Assembly: GCA_029204225.1 (NCBI GenBank)
Contig: CM055093.1
Location: 2,398,887 to 2,462,886, forward strand
Source of the DNA: Diphasiastrum complanatum
Lineage: Eukaryota > Streptophyta > Lycopodiopsida > Lycopodiales > Lycopodiaceae
Direction: 5' to 3'
DNA: 64,000 bases
Both the position numbers and the translations under genes were made by a program. Under the pieces are notes generated by a model. That model saw nothing but the letters and a program-made list of their open reading frames with translations. It was not told where the DNA came from and made no database searches. Numbering within the stretch: position 1 is the first letter of the stretch; every line of letters starts with the position of its first letter. This document shows positions 9,468 through 19,479 of the stretch, piece by piece.

Positions 9468-11042
9468 TTACATATGCTCTTGATTTGGGCTGCATGTTCC
9501 ATGCGTAACAACAATGCAAAAATAATATTTTGTCCAGTATTCGTAATTCACCATGCATTGTGCAAAATGGACTCTTTCGAGAGGAATGTTCAACACAGGA
9601 CTCCAAGCTTTGTCTAGATTGTGCCTATTTGGTGCAAGACGGTGGTTGCAATTCAAAATACTTTTGTTCCGCCCAGATTCAAACATACAATATATACAAA
9701 AATTCTTTGCATTTGCACGGAGACCACAACCGTACATGCATTTCAAGGTCTTCAAATCAGCAGCTAGGTGCCATTCTACAACAAAGCTTTCTCCTTCAAC
9801 ATTGAGCAATTTGCCTTCATTTTGTGCATGTATTATCTTAGATATACAACATTTTTCAAATAGCCACTCCCGTACGTCGTGAAACTCCTTAGGAACTTCA
9901 AATGTAGCTATCCACCATATGTGATTTTCGGATTGCACGCTAAATTCTTTACAATAACTTCCACCAAACTGTTTCAATTCACGATTCATCAAGGTGATTG
10001 TGACACGTTCAAGTTTACACCCTTTTACAATTTTTGCTTTGTCCAACTTAATAACAAATATAACTTTACCTCCGCAATCTGTAAAACAAAAATTTCATTA
10101 CGAAAATATATTAGTTGAAGAAAAGCATACAATTGAAAACCGAAATCCACGATAAATGTTCTTACCATTTGTTCTAACTTCGTAATGTCGGATCATCATC
10201 GCTTGGACCTTTTTCAGATCTAAGAATATATTGTTGTCTTGATGATAATGAAAACATGTCGGAGGTCCTTTCTTCTTATTGGTTACTGTAAAAGAATCCT
10301 CAATATGCTGAAACTCTCCTAATTCAGAGAACAATAATCGAATTGCATTCTCATTTGGCGGATTCAACAAGTTTATAAGTAGGTATTATTTGATGGCGTT
10401 TTAACCCATTTCTGTCAGAGCGTTTCATATACTTCTTCAAAGCTCTATACCCCTTGCGACTCACACCTCCTTGGTCACATGCGTACACCATCTCTTTAAC
10501 ATTTGGATTTGGCTTGAACTTGTTTTTGCAATTCTCAAGCGAATTGAATCACTTGTTTCATCTTCCACAATCTTAATCAAATCTTTGCCCTTCAAAAAAT
10601 GTTTCATATATTTTCCGGCAATAAAATCTTTTCCAACCGTCTTTTGTAAGAACTCTTTTGTGTCCCTTATACGTCTTTTACTGGCACCACCACCTGGTGC
10701 CAAAGCTTCTAGTTTGTGTCTCTTAGTGTTTTCATTTTGTGCTTGCTAATCCATCGAGACTCTACGCTTTCGTTGTAAGCCATATATTGTCCTCTGAAAT
10801 ATACTGATTGAAGATTGCAATTCTTCAATTTTTGCGACAAAACTGGCAAGCTCTATTTTCAAACCATTTATCTCCTGTTCCAATTTCATATTTATTCCAT
10901 GCAATGACTTTAAATTGTCATTCATACTCAAGATATGAATGTTTGCCGTATTTGCCAATGTCTCAGCTTGGATTCTTCGAGAATCCATTGCTTGATAATA
11001 GCCAAGCAGTCCATTCCGGCCATCCCCAATGAACCTTAACAA
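9468..11042 (-). pseudogene. Decayed DNA-transposon-like protein of unrecognised superfamily
   Basis: Read on the minus strand in order: a 98-residue coiled coil ('GINMKLEQEINGLKIELASF', 10746-11042); one TAG; a basic region ('APGGGASKRRIRDTKEFLQK') and 'GGVSRKGYRALKKYMKR' near 10400-10460; a segment with 'FHYHQDNNIFLDLKKVQAMM' (10098-10370); and a 192-residue piece (9468-10046) with 'VVEWHLAADLKTLKCMYGCG' then 'ANAKNFCIYCMF'. The Asp-x-Lys near a C-x2-C pair, about 40 residues after 'HAQNEGKLLNVEGE', resembles uncharacterised transposase-like proteins known from other eukaryotes. This is inferred from memory of the pattern, so the name stays open. Stops and frame changes make it a pseudogene. 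Confidence 0.45.
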
Positions 11043-11463
11043 ACTATGTACATCAGAAAATTTAGGAAGAGCATCTCCAAGTGGATTATGAGGGTATAAA
11101 TCACCTCTTATCCATAGGTCAATATCATGCAGAACACGATGATTGAGCTGAACATCAACATGCCACCAATGAGCGAGACACTGACCAACTCACTCTAAAC
11201 TCTAAAACTGATAATACAATTATTCTCTTCTTCGGGTGATTCGAAACATAAATCTGATTTGTGAAGCTGACGTGACCTCTTGTGAAATAAGCAAAGAAAG
11301 AGACAACCGACGTATTTAAACAAAATTTTAGGACATGCGTCGGATGCAATACATCTCGGAAACTGGCGGACGGAATTCGGGATTGAAAAATGACAATGGC
11401 TCAAAAAATGACAACAACTCGAAAAAAATATGTATCGAAAAAAATGTATAATGGATCGAAAAA

Positions 11464-12835
11464 TTAATGAATAGAAAAATAATGATTACAAAAAACAAGA
11501 TCAATGGCTCCATCAAGAATTTTCTCTCGAACAAAATGGTAGTGTATTTTGATGTGCTTGGTTCGAGCATGTAGAACTGGATTTTTGGCAAGGTGAATGC
11601 AACTTTGATTATCGCAAGATATAGTAGTCGCATCCACCTGTGGTTGACCTAAATCCACAAGCAATCTTCGTAACCATACCGCTTCTTGTGTAGCATTGTT
11701 GCGTGCTCAATATTCAGCTTCCGTCGATGATAAGGCTGCTGTAAGTTGTTTTTTGTTGCTCCATGAAATTGCAGCTGTACCATAACTGAATGTATGACCA
11801 CTGGTAGATCTTATGTCATCAATATTACCTGCCCAATCGGCATTTGTATAACCTACCAACATTGGCGCTTCATGCTGATCATACTTCAAACCAAAATTCA
11901 ATGTCCCTCGAATGTATCTGAGAATACGTTTAGCAGACTTCCAATGTGCTTGACTAGGATCTTGCATAAATTGACTAATAACACCAACAACATAAGAAAT
12001 ATCAGGTCGTGTGTGTGTCAAATAAATCAAACTACCCACCAGCTGTCTATACAAATAAGCATCCACTTTCTTAGATTCATCATATGTAGTAAGCTTCATG
12101 TTGACATCCATAGGTGTACTCAAAGGCTTACAATCCTGCATATTGAACTTATAAAGCAAATCTTGTGCATATTTGCTTTGTGTAAGAAAGACCATGTCTT
12201 CCTTTTGCCATACTTCAATGCCAAGACAATAGTGCATCAATCCTAGATCACTCATGTCAAAAGCATTGGAAAGATCTGATTTTATTTCATCAATTAAGCT
12301 CTCATTACTTCCTGTAATAATCAAATCATCCACGTACAATGAACACTATATTTGAGTCTTGCCTAGAATGTAAAGATTAGGATCAGCATCCCTCTTTACC
12401 ATTCCTCTTCACTTGAAGTGTTCATCAATGCAAGAGTACCATGCCCGTGGTGCTTGCTTCAATCCGTGAATGGCTTTGTTGAGCTTACAAACGAGATGCT
12501 CTCTCCCTGGCTCAACAAATTCTTGAGGTTGTACTAAGTACACCTCTTCATCCAGCACTACATAAAGAAAAGAAGATTTAACGTCCATTTGCTGGATCTT
12601 CCAACCATAGAAAACAGAAATAGCAATGATAGAACATATAGTTACCATCTTAGCTACGGGTGCGAAGGTTTCCTCAAAATCAATACCTTTATGCTACTCA
12701 AATCCTCTCACAACCAACCGTGCTTTGTATTTGTTGAGTTGCCCATCAGCTCCATATTTGATCTTGTATATCCATTTACAAGTGATAGATGTCTTACCAT
12801 CAGGTAGCTCAACCAAATTCCACATCCTATTTTTC
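11464..12835 (-). pseudogene. Ty1/copia reverse transcriptase and RNase H (broken)
   Basis: The minus strand encodes 'IQQMDVKSSFLYVVLDEEVYL' and 'AIHGLKQAPRAWY' (12409-12648). The palm motif 'SLYVDDLIITGSN' lies near 12330, then 'GSLIYLTHTRPDISYVVGVIS', and RNase H with 'VGYTNADWAGNIDD' and 'ALSSTEAEY'. After a stop it continues 'TISCDNQSCIHLAKNPVLHARTKHI' to about 11480, where homology ends inside the last conserved block. Several stops and frameshifts occur. It follows the integrase on the same strand. The 3' end and LTR are absent; the break abuts the transposase-like region. Confidence 0.85.
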
Positions 12836-13994
12836 GTTATAGCTTCCATTTCTGTCCTTGTGCTCCTTTGCTTTATAAAATTTTTTTGGTTCTTGAGCCT
12901 TGAGCACAGAATCCATTAGGGCTAGATTCATCTCTAATCTTGCAAGAGGTTTTCGATTTCTACTTGATCTTCTAAGCTCTCCCTGCTCACTTGATTCGGG
13001 AGTATCTCCCTTATTAGCATCACTTGTTACTGACAAGTACCACTTAGGCACTCTCCTAGGAATCTCATTATTGACCCTGTCTTCTTCCATTGGCTCTTCC
13101 ATATGGACACCAACTTCTTCCTTCACTTGCACTTTAGCTTTATCATCAAAGGGATCAATTGTCAATTTTATTTGGTCATTTTGACCCATCTCATCAAAAG
13201 TAGCATCTCTGGAAATCATGATCTTTTGTGCATCTGTGTCATACATCATGTATGCCTTGGCTCTTTCATCATATCCAAGGAAAATACACTTAACAACTTT
13301 TGCATCCAGCTTCTTTCGTTTTTCATCAGGTACATGAGCGTAAGCATCACAACCAACTACTCGTAAATGAGAAACATTAGGTTTCTTTCCAGTAAAAGCT
13401 TCGTAAGGTGTCTTACCCTCCACGGACTTCATAGGACACCGATTGAAGATATGAGTAGCTGTGTTGCATGCTTCTGCCCAAAAAGTATTTGGCAAACCCT
13501 TGCTCTTAAGCATTGCCCTAGCCATCTCCACAATGGATGTGTTTTTCCGTTCTGCAAGTTGTGGTGAATAGGGTGTAGTGGTTTGTCTCTTGATCCCCTG
13601 ATCCTTGCAAAAGTTTATAAACTTTGTTGAAAAATACTCACCGCCACCATCTGATCTGAGGGTCTTAATATAACAACCTGTTTGTTTTTCAACTAGAGCC
13701 TTGTCTAAACTTGGCAAAAGCATCAGATTTCTTGCTTATGAAATAAATCCAGATATGTCTACTATAGTCATCAATGAATGTGATGAAATAGTAACAACCA
13801 CTAATGGACCTAGTTTGTATTGGTCCACACAAATCACTATGAACAAGATCAAGAATGCCATTGGCTCTTCTTGCTCCATCTTTGGAAAATCTCTCTCTAT
13901 GTTGTTTTCCCAAAATGCAACCCTCACAAATTTTTCTTTCAAAAGAGATATCAGGCAATCCAACAACTAGATTACCTCTTTTAAGAATTTGCAA
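12827..13994 (-). pseudogene. Ty1/copia integrase (broken)
   Basis: The minus frames give the end of the zinc domain 'CEGCILGKQHRERFSKD', 'DLVHSDLCGP' (first Asp), 'FITFIDDYSRHIW' (second Asp region), 'LRSDGGGEYFSTKF' and 'RKNTSIVEMARAM' around the catalytic Glu, then 'VGCDAYAHVPDEKRKKLD' and 'FLGYDERAKAYMMYD'. A frame change lies near 13700. Homology begins abruptly near 13990 within 'LQILKRGNLVVGLPD', so gag, protease and the front of the integrase zinc domain were lost at that junction. Confidence 0.85.
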
Positions 13995-14420
13995 GCTTTG
14001 AGCAAAGGTTTTCCTGGATGAAATTGTCCTAGTGCATCTGATATATGGACTGGGGCGAGGTACTTCCTGGCGTCATGATTTGCCCAGACAGCCTTTTGCA
14101 CAGAAGGGAGGATATCATCCCAAGGACCAATATTAGGAAGTGGCTCAGAGGCATCATGACAATGTTGGGATGTAGCAGTGAAAGGAGGGACATAGGGTTC
14201 ACTGTATTGGGACGAGCCCAATTGGGAATAGATCGGCATGGGTAAGGTGGATTGTGTGGCGGTTAGAGGAGGAGATGTAGTCGCATAAGAAGGAGGGGAA
14301 GAAGTAGCATAAGCCTATGAAGGTTCTTCAACTCCCCTAGGCACCTCTCTTTCTCATTGGTTGTGCATGGAACTCCATAGTGTATTGGAGGGTGCCATTT
14401 GCCATCTATATGAGGGGAGG
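13995..14420 (-). pseudogene. Unknown Pro/Ser/Thr-rich coding scrap
   Basis: The minus reading from an ATG near 14397 runs through Ser, Thr and Pro-rich residues ('SSPPSYATTSPPLTAT'), with one or two stops, to 'PLPNIGPWDDILPSVQKAVWANHDARKYLAPVHISDALG' (the last 90 residues open, 13967-14239). It stops at the copia junction near 13990. I do not recognise the protein. The low-complexity front with a conserved-looking tail suggests an exon of a larger gene captured or truncated by the retroelement. Confidence 0.3.
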
Positions 14421-15250
14421 AGGGCGCCTATAGGGAGGGAGAGAGATCTCTTTTGTTTGCTATGCTTATGCTCTAGTGTGGCTACTAGTGTATAGAGTGT
14501 CTTCTTGTGTGTAGTATGCTTAGGGTTTGGATCTTGCTTATGGTAGAGACATAAGTAGGGTTTGGATCTTGAGTATGCTATGGTTTGTGGTGGTATGCTT
14601 GTGATTAGTTATTGGTTAGCAAGGGGGTGCTAGATTAGCCAAGTTGCAGGATTGCTTGTGCTAGCTGGCTGTGGTTGGGTGGTGAATACTTGAGGCCATT
14701 TGTTATCTACCTTTGTGATTAAGATTAGGGACACAGGTGGAGGAGAGATACATGGAGTTGGGGAGCATCTTGGAGCTTGTAGGTTACTTGGAGGACCTTT
14801 GGAGGCACTGTCTTTGGATTAGGATGACTTCTTGACTTCATTTGTAAAATCATCGCTACAACGTTACCTGCATTGTCGCACAGTCGTCTATAACTTAAGA
14901 CAACAAAAGAATGACAGTCCGACTCATCGAAGTAACCCGACTTGTCGGAGTTGGACGACTTATCGGTAGACCTGACATATCGGAAAAACCTGACTTATCT
15001 GACATATCGGGAGGAAGTCCGACTTATCGAGCCTCCTCATGCTCACTTATACTGTGCAACTAACTTGACAATGACAACAACCACGATCTAGTTCTACAAA
15101 CTATTAGAAAATAATCGAAATTTTCATACTTGATAGTTCTCCATTACCTTGGAATTAGGGGTTTTAACAAATTTGGGATGACGAGATCTTGAAGTTTTTA
15201 CATTTGTTGTTTTTTTGGCCTTATGGATCACACATTGTTTGCATGTATTC
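14421..15250. other. Non-coding, with GACTTATCGG-type clustered repeats
   Basis: No gene is seen. Between about 14925 and 15030 the words 'gacttatcgg', 'gacatatcgg', 'gacttgtcgg' and close variants recur seven times or so at irregular 10-20-bp spacing. Confidence 0.5.
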
Positions 15251-15254
15251 GTAG

Positions 15255-15446
15255 AAATTTTTTAATGGGAATAGATCCAAGTTAGTTTAGCCTTAAACCT
15301 TGGAATTTTCTAATGGGAATAGACGCAAGTTAGTTTAGCCCTCAACCTTGAAATTTTTTAATGGGAATAGACGCAAGTTAGTTTAGCCCTCAACCTTGAA
15401 ATTTTTTAATGGGAATAGATGCAAGTTAGTTAAGCCCTCAACCAAG
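15255..15446. repeat. 48-bp tandem repeat, about four copies
   Basis: The unit contains 'aatgggaatag' followed by 'gcaagttagtttagccct'. Unit marks fall at 15264, 15312, 15360 and 15408, exactly 48 bp apart. Copies 2 to 4 differ by only a few bases; the first is more diverged. Confidence 0.85.
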
Positions 15447-15769
15447 GTTGAGGCCTTAAGCATTTAGGTCACCACCGCAGAGTATCCTTTAACTCCACTA
15501 ACTTTTTTCTCCAACTCCATTAACCTACCTCTTCACATAGTATTGCCTTTGCAATGCAAGGCCGAAAATAACTAGTGCTGCATGCTTTAATGTTTTGCGA
15601 AAAAAAAATCATTTCCCCTTATAGAGGCCAATTTTTATATGTTCTCATGAGTCAACTTTACTCCAATTTTGAGCAAGTCTATTTGGCGGTTTCCCGGCTT
15701 CCTGGCAAGGCCCGGGACCTGCCCACACGTGATCGCACGACAGATCTCAGGCACAACCACTTAGATGTT

Positions 15770-16470
15770 TGCCACGCGTTGCTAGTGCAACTTGGAGAGT
15801 TTCTAGTGGCTCGAGATGGAGACGTGGCAAGATGTGATTGCTTGTTACAATATCCAATTCTGGTGGGCTTAAAGTCGTAGCGTGCCATTAAAAAATAGTC
15901 ACTCCCTCCGCACCAACTCTTCTTCATAACGTGCATCTATTTTTTTTCGCTCTCTCTCTCTCAACAGCACGATTACTCTATCACCGTTGGACCTCGTCAT
16001 AAACGTTCCGATCGTGCACGTGGCAGATATCTAAGTAGATGGGCGTCATGGATTTAGCGCTGCTAAGCACCATCGCTCGCGCGCCGCGTGCTCTCTCTCT
16101 CTCGCTCTTGAATTCGTCATGACGTGCTCTTCGCGCGGTGTCCTCTCTTTGTCTCAATGCACTCCAGTGCTCTTTAAGTGTTCAGATGTTGCCACGTGTT
16201 TATAGATCAGCCATTGAAAACACTCCAAGTGGCATTATCTGACACGTGGCAAATATCTAACTGGCATTTTAAACCCCATCGACGACCTCCTCCCCATTAC
16301 CCATTCTTCATAACGTGCACCCTCCCCCCCCGCGCTCTCTTTTATGAACGACACATGATTGAGAGCTCCGCCACCGTTGGATATTTCCATGAGCGTTCAG
16401 ATCTCGCCACGCGTCGAAAATCGGCCGTCACACAGGTGGCATTATGCCACGTGGCAGAATCCAAGTGATT
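15770..16470. promoter_or_regulatory. Upstream region of RHM with repeated G-box modules
   Basis: Degenerate ~90-bp modules recur: 'ccgttgga' then 'cgttc.gatc' then a CACGTG or near-CACGTG core followed by 'ggca' and 'gatatctaa' or similar. G-box cores occur near 16017, 16192, 16243 and 16447, with CACGCG variants near 15773 and 16409. (CT)n runs lie near 15947-15962 and 16089-16104. G-boxes bind bZIP and bHLH factors in plants; a role for RHM is inferred from position only. Confidence 0.45.
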
Positions 16471-16677
16471 GGCCTTAAGATATTAGTTCCCATCGCCTTC
16501 GCCCTGCCCTCTCTCTGGTCTCTGCTCTCTGGTCTCTGGTCTCTGTTGTTGTGCTCTTCTGTTGTGGTATTTTTTGTTTTCTGTTCCGTCTTCAGTTCTT
16601 GGCTCTCTGTCTCCATCTCTTCTGCTGTGGCTGGCTGTACCATCTTCTGTACTTCTTCTTTCGTGCTCTCCTTCTTC

Positions 16678-16686
16678 TATAAGTAG
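16678..16686 (+). promoter_or_regulatory. TATA-box candidate for RHM
   Basis: TATAAGTAG lies about 300 bp before the start codon, just after a CT-rich stretch (16500-16560). Transcription could start near 16710. The stretch 'ttatttcattcag' at about 16931-16943 resembles a splice acceptor, so a 5'UTR intron is possible. Confidence 0.45.
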
Positions 16687-16976
16687 TACTGGAGGACGGA
16701 CTGATTCTTGCACTCTTCAGGTTGCAAGAATTTGCCTCTGATTTCACATTATTTCTCACAGATTCCTGTCAGCTTTTGTTTTGGGATAGCATCCTTTTTT
16801 AGCTCTCATACGATCCATATATTCCGGTTTTTGCCATCTTTTCAGAAAATTAAAGCCCCCGCTTGGTGCCTTGCCTTTGGTTTTGTTTCTGATTTGTCTG
16901 CAAAGATCTTGCATTGAACAGCCTGCTTTTTTATTTCATTCAGGAAGTGAAAAAGAGTGTCTGCCGGAGCTGTAGA

Positions 16977-19479
16977 ATGGGGGATACAAAGTATGTCCCG
17001 AAGAACATTCTCATTACTGGTGCGGCGGGCTTCATAGCTTCGCATGTCTGTAATAGATTGGTGCGGAATTATCCTCACTACAAGATAGTGGCGCTTGATA
17101 AGCTTGATTATTGCTCCAATCTGAAGAATCTTTACTCTTCCAGGGTGTCCAAGAATTTCAAATTTGTGAAAGGAGACATAGGCAGCGCAGATCTGGTGAA
17201 TTATCTTCTCATAACTGAAGGCATTGACACGATCATGCATTTTGCGGCTCAAACGCACGTTGATAACTCATTTGGAAACAGCTTTGAGTTCACAAAGAAC
17301 AATATTTATGGCACGCATGTTCTTCTGGAGGCCTGTAAAGTCACTGGCATTATCAGCCGCTTCATTCATGTGAGCACAGATGAGGTGTATGGTGAAACAG
17401 AGGCGGATGCAATTGTTGGTAACCATGAGGCTTCACAGCTTCTGCCAACAAATCCTTACTCTGCCACCAAGGCGGGGGCCGAGATGCTGGTGATGGCGTA
17501 CGGCAGATCGTATGGCTTGCCCTTCATCACCACCAGAGGCAACAATGTCTACGGCCCCAATCAATTTCCAGAAAAGCTTATCCCAAAGTTCATTTTGCTG
17601 GCCATGAAAGGCAAACCCTTGCCGATCCATGGCGATGGCTCGAATGTTCGGAGCTACCTCTACTGCGAAGATGTGGCTGAGGCATTTGAGGTGGTCCTCC
17701 ACAAAGGCGCAGTCGGCCATGTCTACAACATTGGAACAAAGAAGGAGCGGCGCGTGCTGGATGTGGCGAAAGATATATGCAATCTGTTCAATTTTGATTC
17801 AGAAAAGTCCATTCAATTTGTGGATAACAGGCCTTTCAATGATCAGAGGTATTTTCTGGATGATGCTAAGCTGAAAGATCTGGGATGGCAAGAACGCACG
17901 ACTTGGAATGAAGGCCTTCGCAAAACAATGCTGTGGTATACCACTCACCCTGATTGGTGGGGGGATGTTTCTGGAGCTTTGGTGCCGCATCCAAGAATGC
18001 TTACCATGGGTGGAATAGAGAGGCTTTCAGATCTGCATGGGGCTGAGCAAGAAACAACTGATGTCAAGCCAGCTTTTCCCATCAGTAATGGCATGGTTGC
18101 CCCTCTGAAAACCCTCACCCCCAAGCCTGTATTGAAATTTCTGATATACGGTCGCACTGGGTGGATTGGAGGCCTGCTTGGTCAGATCTGCCAGAAACAA
18201 GGCATTTCTTTTGAATATGGTGCAGGCAGATTGGAAAATCGCAAGCAGCTGGAGTCGGATATTGCAATTATAAAGCCAACACATGTTTTCAATGCTGCAG
18301 GCGTGACTGGACGGCCGAACGTGGATTGGTGTGAGACTCATAAGGTTGAAACTATTCGCGCCAATGTGGTGGGCACCTTAACTTTGGCAGATGTCTGTCA
18401 GCAGAAAAATCTGTTCTTGATGAATTTTGCTACAGGCTGCATTTTCGAGTACGACAAGCTTCATCCTCTGGGCAGCGCAATTGGATTCAAGGAGGAAGAT
18501 ACACCTAATTTTATTGGCTCATTCTATTCAAAGACAAAGGCTATGGTAAGTAATATGCTTAACAAGTATTTTAACCAATCTTAGATATGTGGTAGCCAAT
18601 GGTGAATGTGTCTGCTGTGTCTGGATGCTAGATCTTCAGTTGATTATCAAGCTGGAAGAGAGTTTTGTTTTCTGGTCTGTGTTTTCTGCAAAATTGTCCA
18701 AGATCTTGCGTAGCAGGGCGGTAATGGCAAGAATTGGAGGCATTCACTTCCACACCTAATACCTATTGAGGATTAATAATGATGAGATGTCCTTGTGTTT
18801 ATCTGTTTCTGGCAGTCTTGATACAAGACTACTAACTATGTTCTTAGAATTTGTAGATTATAGAGTCTAAATTGCATTCTTTGTCACAATTGTTCACAAA
18901 ATTTGTAAACAGGCGGTTTCTGGTGAAGTTCAAAGCAGTTGGGATGATGTCCTTGATTTTGGATATTGTTTTAGTCTTGGATATCTATATGGCATGTTCA
19001 CTCATTTTGTTGCTCTGATTTATTTGATCGGTCAGGTTGAGGAGCTGCTGAAGGAATACGAAAATGTTTGTACTCTTCGAGTCAGAATGCCTATTTCTTC
19101 GGATTTGCAGAACCCTCGTAACTTCATCACAAAAATTGCAAGATATGAGAAAGTGGTGAACATACCGAATAGCATGACCGTGCTTGATGAGCTGCTGCCC
19201 ATTTCTATTGAGATGGCAAAGCGTAAATGCCAAGGGATTTGGAACTTCACAAACCCTGGTGTTGTGAGCCATAATGAGATTTTGGAGATGTACAAGGAAT
19301 ACATAGATCCCACCTTCAAGTATACTAATTTCACCCTTGAGGAACAAGCCAGAGTTATTGTTGCTCCTCGCAGCAATAATGAGTTAGATGCTTCAAAAAT
19401 TCAAAAGGAGTTCCCCCAGCTGCTATCAATCAAGGATTCACTGCTGAAGTTTGTCTTCCAACCCAACAGGAAGACTTAA
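16977..19479 (+). CDS. RHM: Trifunctional UDP-rhamnose synthase (RHM), two exons
   Basis: Converts UDP-glucose to UDP-L-rhamnose in the cytosol by 4,6-dehydration, 3,5-epimerisation and 4-keto reduction; the product feeds pectin and rhamnosyl glycosides. Exon 1 is 16977-18545, exon 2 is 19036-19479, total 670 residues, matching plant RHMs. The N-terminal dehydratase has GAAGFIA (15-21) for NAD, STDE (133-136) and YSATK (161-165). The C-terminal epimerase/reductase has a second nucleotide loop, 'YGRTGWIGG', near 390-400 and YSKTK (517-521). The start ATG gives 'MGDTKYVPKNILITG' as in the family; an earlier in-frame Met at 16914 would add an unconserved leader. No stop or frameshift interrupts it, unlike all surrounding retroelements, so it looks functional. 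Confidence 0.97.
18546..19035 (+). other. RHM: RHM intron (490 bp)
   Basis: Donor ATG|GTAAGT and acceptor GGTCAG|GTTGAG, phase 0. It splits the conserved 'YSKTKAM / VEELL' junction in the reductase domain. Reading through it gives stops soon after the donor, so it must be removed. Confidence 0.93.

Noticed and set aside
15575-15936. Open frames on both strands upstream of RHM
   Set aside because: They lie in the promoter-like repeated G-box modules and show no conserved residues.
16977-19479. Bacterial origin (separate dehydratase and reductase genes fused by transfer)
   Set aside because: The two-domain order, length, intron position and sequence are those of the standard plant RHM.
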